Below are positions 1 through 8,785 of a DNA stretch of 64,000 bases, one piece after another. Positions within the stretch are counted from its first letter, which is position 1. Every line of letters starts with the position of its first letter. The position numbers and the translations under genes are program-made. Source of the DNA: Nocardioidaceae bacterium SCSIO 66511 (GTDB lineage Bacteria; Actinomycetota; Actinomycetes; Propionibacteriales; Nocardioidaceae); the NCBI GenBank assembly GCA_023100825.1, contig CP095846.1, positions 3,410,001-3,474,000 on the forward strand. Reading direction: 5' to 3'. Below the pieces are notes generated by a model that was given only the letters and a program-made list of their open reading frames with translations, ran no database searches and was not told where the DNA came from.

Positions 1-28
1 CCTGACGATATGAAGAGGAGACGCCTTC

Positions 29-280
29 GTGGACTGGCGTAACCGCTCCGCGTGTCTCGACGAAGACCCGGAGCTGTTCTTCCCGATCGGCAACACCGGC
101 CCCGCGATCATGCAGGTCGAAGAGGCCAAAGTGGTGTGCCGTCGCTGCGAGGTGCGCGAGCAATGTCTCGCTTGGGCGCTGGAGTCCGGACAGGACCACG
201 GCGTCTGGGGCGGGATGTCCGAAGACGAGCGCCGCGCGCTCAAGCGTCGCAACGCGCGCGCCCGCATCCGGACCGCCTGA
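29..280 (+). CDS. whiB1: WhiB-family Fe-S transcription factor (WhiB1-like)
   Basis: 83-aa protein with the four WhiB cluster cysteines (C9, C37, C40, C46; CxxC plus C-x5-C spacing), the GVWGG turn at residues 58-62 and a basic C-terminal tail. WhiB proteins bind an O2/NO-sensitive 4Fe-4S cluster and act with the primary sigma factor. The GTG start is set by AGGAG at 16-20, eight bases upstream, and gives the usual MDWR N-terminus. It lies tail-to-tail with pdtaS, as whiB1 (Rv3219) and Rv3220c do in M. tuberculosis, which supports WhiB1 over other paralogues. Confidence 0.93.
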   Translation: MDWRNRSACLDEDPELFFPIGNTGPAIMQVEEAKVVCRRCEVREQCLAWALESGQDHGVWGGMSEDERRALKRRNARARIRTA

Positions 281-305
281 GCACGCCGAGCACCTCTATC
301 TGCCG

Positions 306-334
306 AGCCCCGCGGAGCATCTGTCCGCGGGGCT
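306..334. terminator. Hairpin between whiB1 and pdtaS
   Basis: A perfect 11-bp inverted repeat (306-316 pairing with 324-334) with a 7-nt loop lies between two converging genes. There is no clear T-run, so it may be a GC-rich bidirectional terminator of the kind common in actinobacteria. Confidence 0.7.
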
Positions 335-348
335 TACGCATGTTCGCC

Positions 349-1806
349 CTACGCCGGGATCGTGACGGTCACAACAGTGCCCGTACCAGGCTGTGACGCG
401 AACGACAGCTCACCGCCGAGCTCGGACTCCACCAGCGCCGAGACGATCGAGATGCCGAGGCTCGACAGCGATTCGGGATCGAAGTCCGGTGGGAGCCCAC
501 GACCGTCGTCGGCGACCTCCACGACCAACTGTGCTCGTGCACGGTTGACATGCATCGCGATGGTGCCGTTCGGCTCATCGAAGGCATGCTCTGCGGCGTT
601 CTGCATCAGCTCTGTGATCACCATCGCGAGCGGGGTCGCCACCTCGCCCGACAAGACTCCGAACGACCCACTACGCGTCGTACGAACGGGCGTCGACGCC
701 GACGCGACATCGGCGACCATCGAGCCGAGCCGGTCGGCGATGTCGTCGAAGTCGACCGCCTCGTCGAAGCTCTGGCTCAAAGTCTCGTGCACGATCGCGA
801 TCGACCCGACGCGGCGCTCGGCCTCCTCGAGCGCCTGCCGTCCGCCGGGCACATCGAGTCGGCGGGCCTGCAGTCGCAGTAACGCCGCGACCGTCTGCAG
901 ATTGTTCTTGACGCGGTGATGGATCTCCCGGATCGTCGCTTCCTTGCTCATCAGCTCGCGTTCGCGTCGACGTAGCTCGGTGACGTCACGAAGCAGGATG
1001 AGCGCGCCGGACGGGCCGTCGTCCGAGATCAGCGGGATCGTACGTGCCAGCAGGAAGGCCGCATCGCTCTCCAGCTCCACCTCCTGCGGCACCCGACCGC
1101 GGAACGCCGTCACCACCGCCGCATCGGTCGGCGCGCTGCCGAGGTCGACGAGAGTCTGCGTCGTCTCGGCGAGCTCGACATCCAGCAGATCACCGGTGAG
1201 ACCGAGACGCCGGTAGGCCGAGATCGCATTCGGACTCGCGTACGTCACGTAGCCGTCGGCGTCGGTGCGTAGGAAGCCGTCTCCGACCCTCGGCGAGTCT
1301 GCGGTCTCCGACACCTCACCGGGCGTCGGGAACCTCCCGGCGGCGATCATCTTGGTCAGCTCGCCGGCCGTGTCGAGGTACGAGAGCTCGAGGCGGCTCG
1401 GCGTGCGTACGCCCAGCAAGTTGGTGTTGCGAGCGATCACGCCGAGCACCCGGTTGCCCCGACGCACCGGGAACGCCTCGACCCGCACCGGAACCTCGTC
1501 GTGCCATTCAGGATCGCCTTCCCGCACAATCCGTTCCTCGTCCCAGGCTTGGTCGATGATCGCCCGCTTCCCCTTCGGCACGAAGCCGCCGACGAGGTCG
1601 TCGGGGAACGAGGTCGGTGCCGTTGTCGGGCGCATCTGCGCACCTGCCCAGAACCCTTTGCCTTCGGCATCGGGCAGCCACAGCACGAGATCGGCGAAGG
1701 AGAGGTCGGCGAGAATCTGCCAATCGGAGATCAGCCGGTGCAGCCAGTACAGATCACTGTCATCGAGCGTGGTCTGATGTCGGGCGAGGTCGTCGAGCGA
1801 CGGCAC
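349..1806 (-). CDS. pdtaS: Cytosolic sensor histidine kinase PdtaS (HisKA_2 type)
   Basis: 485-aa protein without membrane segments: an N-terminal GAF-like sensor region (about 1-160), a PAS-like domain (about 175-280), a HisKA_2 phosphoacceptor helix with HHRVKNN at 296-302 (H297 the probable phospho-His), and an HATPase_c domain with the N-box near N403 and a DDGRG motif at 433-437. This matches PdtaS, which phosphorylates the ANTAR antiterminator PdtaR; pdtaR is not in the window. GTG start. The pairing with whiB1 repeats the mycobacterial arrangement. Confidence 0.9.
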   Translation of the reverse strand: MPSLDDLARHQTTLDDSDLYWLHRLISDWQILADLSFADLVLWLPDAEGKGFWAGAQMRPTTAPTSFPDDLVGGFVPKGKRAIIDQAWDEERIVREGDPEWHDEVPVRVEAFPVRRGNRVLGVIARNTNLLGVRTPSRLELSYLDTAGELTKMIAAGRFPTPGEVSETADSPRVGDGFLRTDADGYVTYASPNAISAYRRLGLTGDLLDVELAETTQTLVDLGSAPTDAAVVTAFRGRVPQEVELESDAAFLLARTIPLISDDGPSGALILLRDVTELRRRERELMSKEATIREIHHRVKNNLQTVAALLRLQARRLDVPGGRQALEEAERRVGSIAIVHETLSQSFDEAVDFDDIADRLGSMVADVASASTPVRTTRSGSFGVLSGEVATPLAMVITELMQNAAEHAFDEPNGTIAMHVNRARAQLVVEVADDGRGLPPDFDPESLSSLGISIVSALVESELGGELSFASQPGTGTVVTVTIPA

Positions 1807-1855
1807 ACTTCACCACCTGTCTGGTCCGTCACGCGGGCGTGCGACGATATGGGCC

Positions 1856-2782
1856 GTGTCCGAATCGTACTGGCAGGCCGTCGTGAACTCGGGCATGCAC
1901 GTACCTCGTGACCGTCCGCTCGACGAGTTGACGACCGAGTTGGTCGCCATGCTCGGCCATCCCAACCCCCGATGGCGTGACGACACCGCGTATCCCCTGC
2001 TCGCGAGCTGGATCCGTGACGGCGAGTACGACGACCTCCTCATCGGACTCGGCGACGGCATCGCCCGCGGCCTTCGCAACGGACTCGGCAACGACGGCGA
2101 CGAGAGCGTCCTGCGACGTTCGTTCAGCGCCCTGGTCCTCGGCGAGATCATCAATCGCGACAACAACGCGCTGCTCTTGTCGTCACGGCCGATCATGCGG
2201 TGGGGCGACGAGGCGACGTCCTGGCTCGTACGCGAGCAGGACCACCGTGGCTGGATCCACGGTCGCGGCTGGGCACACGCCATCGCACACGGTGCCGACC
2301 TGCTCGGAGCGTTGGCCCGCTCGCGCCATCTCGCCCAGATGGAGCTGACGGTGATGCTCGACGTCATCGCCGACCGACTCCTCGCGCCGACGAAGTACGT
2401 ATGGCGTCACGGTGAGATCGACCGGCTCGCGTACACCGTGATCGTCATCTTGCATCGTGGCAAGGTTCCGCCGAACATCCTCGAACCGTGGATCGCCCGC
2501 CTCGGTGCGGGCGCTCGGCCCGAGCGCCGCCGCGGTGAGTCGCCGAGCGAATGGCCGAGCGTCGAGGCACACAACACCTCGAACTTCCTCCGGGCGATGT
2601 ACGTACAGCTCGCGCTCGGCGTACAGGGCCTCCCCGATCTACGCGACGACGTCGAGCTGTTCAAGGATCCGCCGCCGCACCGCGCCGACCTGCTGCTCGC
2701 GATCTTGGACCAGATCCGTGCCGAGAGTCCGTGGCTGTTCACACCCGGCTCAGGAAGGCGTACGCTCCCTCCCGGACCGTGA
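1856..2782 (+). CDS. DUF2785 family protein
   Basis: 308-aa soluble, helix-rich protein that looks like the DUF2785 family. The most characteristic stretch is around residues 125-145 (HGRGWAHAIAHGADLL), and the remainder resembles helical repeats. The biochemical function of the family is unknown to me. It starts at GTG, divergent from pdtaS with only 49 bp between the starts, so the two genes share a promoter region. Downstream, 26 bp separate it from the DUF3311 gene. Confidence 0.65.
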   Translation: MSESYWQAVVNSGMHVPRDRPLDELTTELVAMLGHPNPRWRDDTAYPLLASWIRDGEYDDLLIGLGDGIARGLRNGLGNDGDESVLRRSFSALVLGEIINRDNNALLLSSRPIMRWGDEATSWLVREQDHRGWIHGRGWAHAIAHGADLLGALARSRHLAQMELTVMLDVIADRLLAPTKYVWRHGEIDRLAYTVIVILHRGKVPPNILEPWIARLGAGARPERRRGESPSEWPSVEAHNTSNFLRAMYVQLALGVQGLPDLRDDVELFKDPPPHRADLLLAILDQIRAESPWLFTPGSGRRTLPPGP

Positions 2783-2808
2783 CTCAGCTCACCCGGACGG
2801 GGGACAAC

Positions 2809-3069
2809 ATGACCGAAGGATCTGCGTCAACGCCCAGCCGTGTTCCACTCGCGATCGCCGGTATCTGTCTGGCGATCGGCATCATCCTTCCACTGCTGGT
2901 CGCCACGTACGCCAAGACCGACCCCCAGCTGTGGGGGATCCCCTTCTTCTACTGGTACCAGTTCCTCCTGGTCATCGTCACCGTCTGCCTGACCACCGTC
3001 GCGTACCGGCTGACCCTGCGCTACGAACGAGCCCGGCATGCGATCGAGAAGCGGGAGGGTGACCTGTGA
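2809..3069 (+). CDS. DUF3311 small membrane protein
   Basis: 86-aa protein with two predicted transmembrane segments (about 12-33 and 44-67) and a charged C-terminus, matching DUF3311, the small partner usually encoded beside SSS-family symporters. ATG at 2809 follows GGGG about 7 bases upstream; longer in-frame readings run into the DUF2785 gene and are not supported. Its TGA overlaps the GTG of the symporter gene (GTGA), indicating translational coupling and a two-component transporter. Confidence 0.85.
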   Translation: MTEGSASTPSRVPLAIAGICLAIGIILPLLVATYAKTDPQLWGIPFFYWYQFLLVIVTVCLTTVAYRLTLRYERARHAIEKREGDL

Positions 3070-4712
3070 ACGACGTGGACGGCATCGCTCTCGCAGTCTT
3101 CTTGTTCTTCTTCCTCGCCGTCACGGTGATGGGATTCCTCGCCGCACGCTGGCGCCGGCCGAAGTCACTGGACAGCCTCGACGAATGGGGGCTCGGCGGA
3201 CGCAAGTTCGGCACCTTCGTGGCGTGGTTCCTGATCGGCGGCGACATCTACACGGCGTACACCTTCATCGCCGTTCCGGCAACGTTGTACGCCGGCAGCC
3301 TGGTCGGCTTCTTCGCGGTTCCGTACACGATCGTGCTGTACCCGATCATCTTCATCTTCCTGCCGCGTCTGTGGTCGGTCTCGCACCGGCACCGCTACGT
3401 GACGCCGGCCGACTTCGTCCGCGGACGCTACGACTCGCGCCCGCTGATGCTCGCCGTCGCGTTCACGGGAATCCTTGCGACGATGCCCTACATCGCCCTG
3501 CAGCTCGTCGGCATCCAGGCGGTGCTCGACGTGATGGGCATCGGCGGCGGTGACGCGAACTGGTTCCAGAAGGACCTCCCGCTGTTCCTCGCGTTCGCGA
3601 TCCTCGCGGCGTACACGTACTCCTCGGGTCTGCGCGCTCCTGCATTGATCGCGTTCGTCAAGGACACCTTGATCTACATCGTCATCATCGTCGCGGTCAT
3701 CTACCTGCCGACCCAGCTCGGCGGCTGGAGCGGCATCTTCGACTCGGTGCAGAGCTCCTTCGACGCGTTCAACAAGGAGAATGCCGACGCGATCGCCGCC
3801 GGAGAAGTCGGCGGCAAGGGCATCATGCCGAACGATATGACTCATTGGGCGTACGCATCGCTGTCCTTGGGATCGGCGCTCGCGTTGTTCATGTACCCGC
3901 ATTCGGTGACCGCGGTGCTGTCCACGGGAAGCCGCAATGTGATCCGGCGCAACGCATCACTGCTGCCCGCGTACTCCTTCCTGCTCGGCCTTCTCGCCCT
4001 ACTCGGCTTCGCGGCCGTCGCTGCGGGGGTCGAGGTCAAGAACGCGCAGCTGGCCATCCCGCAGCTGTTCGAGCAGGAGTTCTCGCCCTGGTTCGCAGGA
4101 TTGGCGTTCGCGGCGATCGCAATCGGCGCACTCGTGCCGGCGGCGATCATGTCCATCGCGGCGGCGAACCTGTGGACGCGCAACATCTACAAGGCGTTCC
4201 TCAAACCCGATGCGACCGATGCGGAAGAAGCGCGGCAGAGCAAGCTGATGAGCCTGTTCGTCAAGGTCGGCGCACTCTTCTTCGTACTCGCGCTGCCGAG
4301 CGAGTTCGCGATCAACCTGCAGCTCCTCGGCGGCATCTGGATCCTGCAGACGCTGCCGGCGATCGTACTCGGGCTCTACACACGGTGGTTCCACCGGCAC
4401 GCACTACTCGCAGGCTGGGCCATGGGCTTCATCTGGGGCACGGTCGTCGCGTACCAGCAGCCGAGCGTCGGCGACCCGGACAGCCACTTCGGTAGCCCCG
4501 TCGCGCCGTTGGAGGTGTTCGGTTTGCACCTCAGCGACAAGCCCGTCTACATCGCAGTCACGGCGCTCGCGCTGAACCTCGCAGTGTCGATCGTCCTCAC
4601 GCTCATCCTGCGTTCCGGAAACGTACCGCGCGGAACCGACGAGACGAAGCCGTCCGACTACCACGCGGACGCCGGTGACACCGACGTCGCCGCCGACCTA
4701 CCTGCAACCTAG
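3066..4712 (+). CDS. Sodium:solute symporter (SSS family, MctP-like)
   Basis: 548-aa polytopic protein with about 13 hydrophobic segments, and SSS-type sequence such as GGRKFGTFVAWFLIGGD near 39-55 and a charged hydrophilic tail after about residue 520. The DUF3311 partner suggests a monocarboxylate or small organic acid transporter (MctP type); substrate is inference. GTG start overlaps the upstream stop by three bases. The TAG stop (4710-4712) lies in the CTAG target site of the miniature element that follows, so the C-terminus may have been reset by that insertion. Confidence 0.85.
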   Translation: MNDVDGIALAVFLFFFLAVTVMGFLAARWRRPKSLDSLDEWGLGGRKFGTFVAWFLIGGDIYTAYTFIAVPATLYAGSLVGFFAVPYTIVLYPIIFIFLPRLWSVSHRHRYVTPADFVRGRYDSRPLMLAVAFTGILATMPYIALQLVGIQAVLDVMGIGGGDANWFQKDLPLFLAFAILAAYTYSSGLRAPALIAFVKDTLIYIVIIVAVIYLPTQLGGWSGIFDSVQSSFDAFNKENADAIAAGEVGGKGIMPNDMTHWAYASLSLGSALALFMYPHSVTAVLSTGSRNVIRRNASLLPAYSFLLGLLALLGFAAVAAGVEVKNAQLAIPQLFEQEFSPWFAGLAFAAIAIGALVPAAIMSIAAANLWTRNIYKAFLKPDATDAEEARQSKLMSLFVKVGALFFVLALPSEFAINLQLLGGIWILQTLPAIVLGLYTRWFHRHALLAGWAMGFIWGTVVAYQQPSVGDPDSHFGSPVAPLEVFGLHLSDKPVYIAVTALALNLAVSIVLTLILRSGNVPRGTDETKPSDYHADAGDTDVAADLPAT

Positions 4713-4875
4713 TGCCCTGCGTTCGAAGTACCTTGACGTCCTTCGCCGCCCAGGCGGCGCCCCGCGGCGTCCTCGTCGTCGGAAATAGGACCGACTATGA
4801 CTGTCCTCCTCGTCCTTGCGGATGCATCCACCTGGACGACGCCTTCCGTAAAGCCACTTCAAACGCAGGACACTA
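4710..4875. mobile_element. Putative IS630-like MITE with TA duplication
   Basis: A 162-bp non-coding stretch (4712-4873) is bounded by terminal inverted repeats: 18 bp at 4712-4729 match the complement of 4856-4873 at 16 positions, beginning GTGCCCTGCG and GTGTCCTGCG. Both ends abut TA inside CTAG (4709-4712 and 4873-4876), the preferred target of IS630/Tc1-mariner elements, which duplicate TA. No transposase is encoded, so this would be a non-autonomous derivative. The left end supplies the stop codon of the symporter gene. No second copy was seen in the window. Confidence 0.7.
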
Positions 4876-4935
4876 GGGTGTTTCCTTGCTGGGGGCATCG
4901 CTCGCGAGGTTGGCGCCGACAGTAGCGTGGCATCT

Positions 4936-6615
4936 ATGACTGACCCGACACCAGAGACTGCGGACGGCCGCGAAGGCCACGGCGGCGACCATGCCGTCGA
5001 CGTCGCGCGGGCGCATCGCTGCGACACGATGTTCACCCTTTCGGGTGCGCATGTGTTTCCGATGTACGACGGGGCCGTACAGGCCGATCCGCCGATGCGC
5101 ATCGTCGACGTACGCCACGAGCCATCGGCGGTGTTCGCGGCCGAGGCAACCGGCAAGCTGTCGCGGCATCCCGGTCTCGCTGTGCTGACCGCCGGTCCCG
5201 GTGTCACGAACGGAGTCAGCGCCGTCGCCCAGGCGCAGTTCGCGGGTTCGCCGCTGGTCGTCGTCGGCGGCCGCGCGCCAACCGGGCGGTGGGGCACCGG
5301 CAGCTTGCAGGAGCTCGACCACCCGCCGATCTTCTCGACGATCGCCAAATCGGCGACCACCGCTATGACCGTCGACGAGATCGCTCCGGCGGTCGATAAC
5401 GCGTTCACCCTTGCAGGCTCGGCTCATCGCGGCCCGACCTTCGTCGACGTGCCCATGGATCAGTTGTTCAGCCGCACGACGGTCGAGACTCCGCCCGTGC
5501 CCGCCTACGCGCGGGTCGATCCCGATAAGTCAAGCCTGCAAGACATCGCAGCGTTGCTTGCACGTGCGGCACGCCCCGTCGTAGTCGTTGGCACCGACGT
5601 CTGGGCCGACCGGGCCGAGGTGGCCGCGCATCGGATCGTCGACGAGCTGGGCGTCCCGGTCATCGCGAACGGCATGGGCCGCGGTGTCATACCCGGCGGG
5701 CACGAGTTGCTGGTGACGAAGGCGCGTTCGCTCGCGTTCGGCCAGTCCGACCTGGCAATCGTGGTCGGCGCTCCGCTCGACTTCCGCCTCGCGTACGGCT
5801 CTTTCGGCGGCAAGGACGGCGCGCCACCCGCCCAGGTCGTACACATCGCAGACGCTCCGGCCCAGGTCGCCTCCCATGTCGACCTCGCGGGGTCGGCGGC
5901 CGGCGACCTCAGCGCCTGCCTCAACGGCATCGTCGATGCGACGATCTCGCACGCCGGCTCACGCCCGGACTGGGGACCCTGGGTGAGCGACCTCCAGGGC
6001 GCCGTGTCTGCGGCCGTTTCCCGTGATGCCGAGGCGCTCGCTGCAACGGCAGATCCCATTCATCCAGCGCGCATCTACGGTGAGTTGGTCCCGCGTCTTG
6101 CCGATGACGCGGTGGTGATCGGCGACGGTGGCGACTTCGTGTCCTTCGCCGGCAAGTACGTTGAGCCACGCAAACCCGGCGGCTGGCTCGATCCGGGGCC
6201 GTACGGCTGCCTCGGCGCGGGTCTCGGCGCCGCGATGGCGGCGCGTATCGCCCGGCCGTCCAGCCAGGTCGTCGTACTCCTCGGCGACGGCGCTGCGGGC
6301 ATGTCACTGATCGACATCGACACGCTCGTACGCCACAACCTGCCGGTCGTCATGATCGTCGGCAACAACGCAGGCTGGGGCTTGGAGAAGCATCCGATGC
6401 AGTTCCTGTACGGCTACGACGTGGCGGCCGACCTCGCACCGAACACGCGCTATGACCAAGTCGCAACGGCACTCGGCGCCGGCGGCGAGACGGTCACCGA
6501 CCCGTCCGAGATCGGTCCCGCACTCGACCGGGCGTTCGACGCCGGAATCCCCTACCTCGTGAACGTGATGACCGACCCGGCAATCGCGTACCCGCGTAAT
6601 ACGACTGGAGTCTGA
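4936..6615 (+). CDS. Thiamine diphosphate enzyme, acetolactate synthase-like
   Basis: 559-aa protein with the three-domain ThDP layout: N-terminal PYR domain with the conserved activating Glu (E70, in a VFAAEATGK context), a central domain, and a C-terminal PP domain with the ThDP/Mg motif GDG at 450-452 closing in NN at 477-478. It resembles the IlvG/IlvB2-like or oxalyl-CoA-decarboxylase-like group rather than IlvB with a regulatory subunit, so substrate is uncertain. ATG 4936 is preferred over GTG 4927 because TAGCGT (4923-4928) would serve as a -10 for a leaderless message. It is coupled to a GNAT gene. Confidence 0.8.
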   Translation: MTDPTPETADGREGHGGDHAVDVARAHRCDTMFTLSGAHVFPMYDGAVQADPPMRIVDVRHEPSAVFAAEATGKLSRHPGLAVLTAGPGVTNGVSAVAQAQFAGSPLVVVGGRAPTGRWGTGSLQELDHPPIFSTIAKSATTAMTVDEIAPAVDNAFTLAGSAHRGPTFVDVPMDQLFSRTTVETPPVPAYARVDPDKSSLQDIAALLARAARPVVVVGTDVWADRAEVAAHRIVDELGVPVIANGMGRGVIPGGHELLVTKARSLAFGQSDLAIVVGAPLDFRLAYGSFGGKDGAPPAQVVHIADAPAQVASHVDLAGSAAGDLSACLNGIVDATISHAGSRPDWGPWVSDLQGAVSAAVSRDAEALAATADPIHPARIYGELVPRLADDAVVIGDGGDFVSFAGKYVEPRKPGGWLDPGPYGCLGAGLGAAMAARIARPSSQVVVLLGDGAAGMSLIDIDTLVRHNLPVVMIVGNNAGWGLEKHPMQFLYGYDVAADLAPNTRYDQVATALGAGGETVTDPSEIGPALDRAFDAGIPYLVNVMTDPAIAYPRNTTGV

Positions 6616-7127
6616 TGATCGAGCTACGACTCGCGCGGCCAGAAGAGTACGAGCAGGCGGGAGAGGTGACCCTGGCCGGTTATACCGCCGACGGGTTCGT
6701 CAACAGCGCCGACGGCACCGAGGACCACTACGCACCGCAGCTCTTCGGCGCGGCCAAGCGCGCGGACGAGGCGGAGTTGGTCGTCGCGGTCGACGAGTCC
6801 GACACAGTGCTCGGCACCGTCACCTGGTGCCCGATCGGCTCACCGTGGCGCGAGCTCGCGACCCGGCTTGACCAGGGCGAGTTCCGGATGCTGTCAGTCG
6901 CCCCCGAAGCAAGGCGAAAGGGCATCGCCCGCGCCCTCGTCGAATGGTGCGTCGAGCGCGCCCGCAAGGACGACCAGCGTGAGATCGTGCTGTGCTCGCT
7001 GGTGGAGATGAAGGCGGCACACACGCTGTACGGATCGTTCGGTTTCGAGCGGGCACCCGAACTCGACTGGGAGCCGGTCCCGGGCGTACTTCTCTGGGGA
7101 TTTCGCCTGCCGCTGCGCCAGGGATGA
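6615..7127 (+). CDS. GNAT family N-acetyltransferase
   Basis: 170-aa GNAT protein. The acetyl-CoA loop is visible as RMLSVAPEARRKGIARALV (about 94-112), with a typical C-terminal strand and aromatic region. ATG shares its A with the TGA of the ThDP enzyme gene, so the two are almost certainly co-translated and may act on the same metabolite; the acceptor is unknown. A bidirectional hairpin terminator follows the stop directly. Confidence 0.87.
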   Translation: MIELRLARPEEYEQAGEVTLAGYTADGFVNSADGTEDHYAPQLFGAAKRADEAELVVAVDESDTVLGTVTWCPIGSPWRELATRLDQGEFRMLSVAPEARRKGIARALVEWCVERARKDDQREIVLCSLVEMKAAHTLYGSFGFERAPELDWEPVPGVLLWGFRLPLRQG

Positions 7128-7131
7128 AAAA

Positions 7132-7158
7132 AGCCCCGACCGTTTCCGGATCGGGGCT
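7132..7158. terminator. Bidirectional rho-independent terminator
   Basis: AGCCCCGA (7132-7139) pairs with TCGGGGCT (7151-7158), with further C-G pairing inside. Six A residues precede it on the + strand, giving a T6 tail on the minus strand, so it ends the sigR-rsrA-bL37 operon cleanly and also stops the + strand GNAT operon. Confidence 0.88.
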
Positions 7159-7162
7159 ATAG

Positions 7163-7237
7163 TCACGCGTTGGGGCGCTTGCCGTGGTTGGCGCCCTTCT
7201 TGCGGCGATCGCGACGCTTGCGTCCTCGCTTGCTCAT
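7163..7237 (-). CDS. Ribosomal protein bL37 (24 aa)
   Basis: A 24-codon gene beginning MSKRGRKRRDRRKKG and ending in NHGKRPNA, with 13 Arg/Lys residues. This is the mini-protein bL37 seen in mycobacterial ribosome structures. AGGAGG stands just upstream of the ATG. It is the last gene of a left-pointing series sigR-rsrA-thioesterase-bL37, 51 bp after the thioesterase, and the terminator at 7132-7158 begins four bases beyond its stop. This places a ribosomal protein inside what looks like a thiol-stress operon. Confidence 0.9.
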   Translation of the reverse strand: MSKRGRKRRDRRKKGANHGKRPNA

Positions 7238-7288
7238 GGAGTCCTCCTCATGGGTCGTCTTCCATCGTCTCATCCGCGTCGGGCGGAC

Positions 7289-7687
7289 TCATCGGTGGTC
7301 CTGTTCTGCCTTGCGCACGAACCGATCGGCATCGACGACGGCCCGGTCGATCCGTCCCGCTGCGACGATGCGGTCCTCGGAGTCGATCACCTCGATGTCG
7401 AAGGCGAGCGCCCGTCCGTCGACTGTCGTCAGCCGCGCACCGACTCGTACCTCGTGTCCGACGATCGTCGGCGCCCGATGCTCGATCGACACCCGCGCGC
7501 CAACGCTGGTTGCGCCCTTGGGAAGGGCATCCTCGATCGCCGCACAGGTGACTGACTCCGCCCATGCGAGGAGTCGCGGCGTGCCGAGAACGCGAAGGGA
7601 TCCGCTGCCGAGCGACTTCGCGGTGTCGGCGTCGCTGACGATGAACGTACGGGCGTACGAAAGGCCAGGTGCAAGCGTCGCGGTCAT
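7289..7687 (-). CDS. FlK-like hotdog-fold thioesterase
   Basis: 132-aa single hotdog domain of the type of fluoroacetyl-CoA thioesterase FlK: SLRVLGTPRLLAWAE (about 30-44) is the helix-entry signature, followed by E-x-RAPTIVG and a strand-rich second half. It probably hydrolyses a small acyl-CoA; the physiological substrate is unknown and fluoroacetyl-CoA is not implied. It lies 23 bp after rsrA and is likely in the SigR operon. Confidence 0.78.
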   Translation of the reverse strand: MTATLAPGLSYARTFIVSDADTAKSLGSGSLRVLGTPRLLAWAESVTCAAIEDALPKGATSVGARVSIEHRAPTIVGHEVRVGARLTTVDGRALAFDIEVIDSEDRIVAAGRIDRAVVDADRFVRKAEQDHR

Positions 7688-7710
7688 GCGGATCGGCGCG
7701 ATGGCAGGCG

Positions 7711-7995
7711 TCAGCCGGCGCCCGGCCCGCCGGGCTCGGTCGTGACCGAGACGCTGACGGTGCGAATCGTGGTGAGAACCCGAGCCCGCAACGGCTCGGG
7801 TGCGTGCTCATGGCAGGAGCGCGCCACCAGCTTCTTGATGATCCGCTCGACGTCGTACTCGCTCAGGCAGGGCGCGCATTCGGCCAGATGTCGCTCGATC
7901 GTCGCGATGTCGGCGTTCGCCAACTCGTTGTCGATCGCGACGTACAGCTTCTCGAGGGCCTCACGGCATTCGCCGTCGTTCTCACCGCAGCTCAT
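7711..7995 (-). CDS. rsrA: Zinc-binding anti-sigma factor RsrA (RshA)
   Basis: 94-aa anti-sigma factor with the redox-switch HxxxCxxC motif (H36, C40, C43) and an N-terminal C10, the set that binds zinc in S. coelicolor RsrA. Disulfide stress oxidises the cysteines, releases zinc and frees SigR. Further cysteines are C3 and C61. Its ATG overlaps the sigR stop by four bases (ATGA), so synthesis is coupled to that of its target. Confidence 0.92.
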   Translation of the reverse strand: MSCGENDGECREALEKLYVAIDNELANADIATIERHLAECAPCLSEYDVERIIKKLVARSCHEHAPEPLRARVLTTIRTVSVSVTTEPGGPGAG

Positions 7996-8609
7996 GACGG
8001 CGCACCTGCCTTCGTCACACCGCGATCGCGCGCGTAGTCCTCGAGCATGTCTCGCAGCTGCCGTCGCCCCCGGTGCAGCCGAGACATCACGGTCCCGATG
8101 GGTGTACCCATGATCTCGGCAATCTCCTTGTACGGGAAGCCCTCGACGTCGGCGAGATACACGGCGTAGCGGAAGTCCTCAGGCAGCGCCTGCAGCGCGT
8201 CCTTCACCTGGGAGTCGGGCAACCGCTCCAGCGCTTCCATCTCGGCCGACTTCAGGCCGGAAGAGGTATGTGACTCGGCCGCCGCGAGCTGCCAGTCTTC
8301 GACCTCTTCGGTCATCTGCTGCTGGGGCTGGCGCTGCTTCTTGCGGTACGAGTTGATGTAGGTGTTGGTGAGGATCCGGTAGAGCCACGCCTTGAGGTTC
8401 GTGCCTTCCTTGAACTGGTGGAAAGCACTGAATGCCTTGGCGTAGGTCTCCTGCACGAGGTCTTCGGCATCTTGCGGGCTACGCGTCATGCGCAGACCGG
8501 CGGAGTAGAGCTGGTCGATGTACTGAATGGCATCGCGTTCGAACCGCGCGGCTCGCTCCTGCGGGGTCTCCTCAGCCGAGTCGACGGGAACATCATTGGA
8601 TTCGCTCAT
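7992..8609 (-). CDS. sigR: Thiol-oxidative stress sigma factor SigR (SigH)
   Basis: 205-aa ECF sigma factor: region 2 (about 25-95, with [15 protein letters not shown]) and region 4 (about 140-195, with the helix-turn-helix in [20 protein letters not shown]). The adjacent RsrA identifies the SigR/SigH class. ATG at 8609 gives the standard protein; an in-frame GTG at 8729 would add 40 residues, recalling the unstable SigR-prime form of S. coelicolor, and lies downstream of the SigR-type promoter at 8793-8819. Regulation is likely by positive autoregulation and RsrA. Confidence 0.93.
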   Translation of the reverse strand: MSESNDVPVDSAEETPQERAARFERDAIQYIDQLYSAGLRMTRSPQDAEDLVQETYAKAFSAFHQFKEGTNLKAWLYRILTNTYINSYRKKQRQPQQQMTEEVEDWQLAAAESHTSSGLKSAEMEALERLPDSQVKDALQALPEDFRYAVYLADVEGFPYKEIAEIMGTPIGTVMSRLHRGRRQLRDMLEDYARDRGVTKAGAPS

Positions 8610-8785
8610 CACCGGCAAGCCTACTCCGCGACCCTGACCACCGCCCGTTCGTCCCACCGGGCGGGAAGGCACGAACGATCCAACGGCGGCCGGCGTCTCG
8701 GACGGGCGCTGCGCGAGGCAAGTCTGCACTGATCCTCCAGGTCGTGTCGTACATCACCCGTGTTCTGACCAGCGGCGGGCGATAC

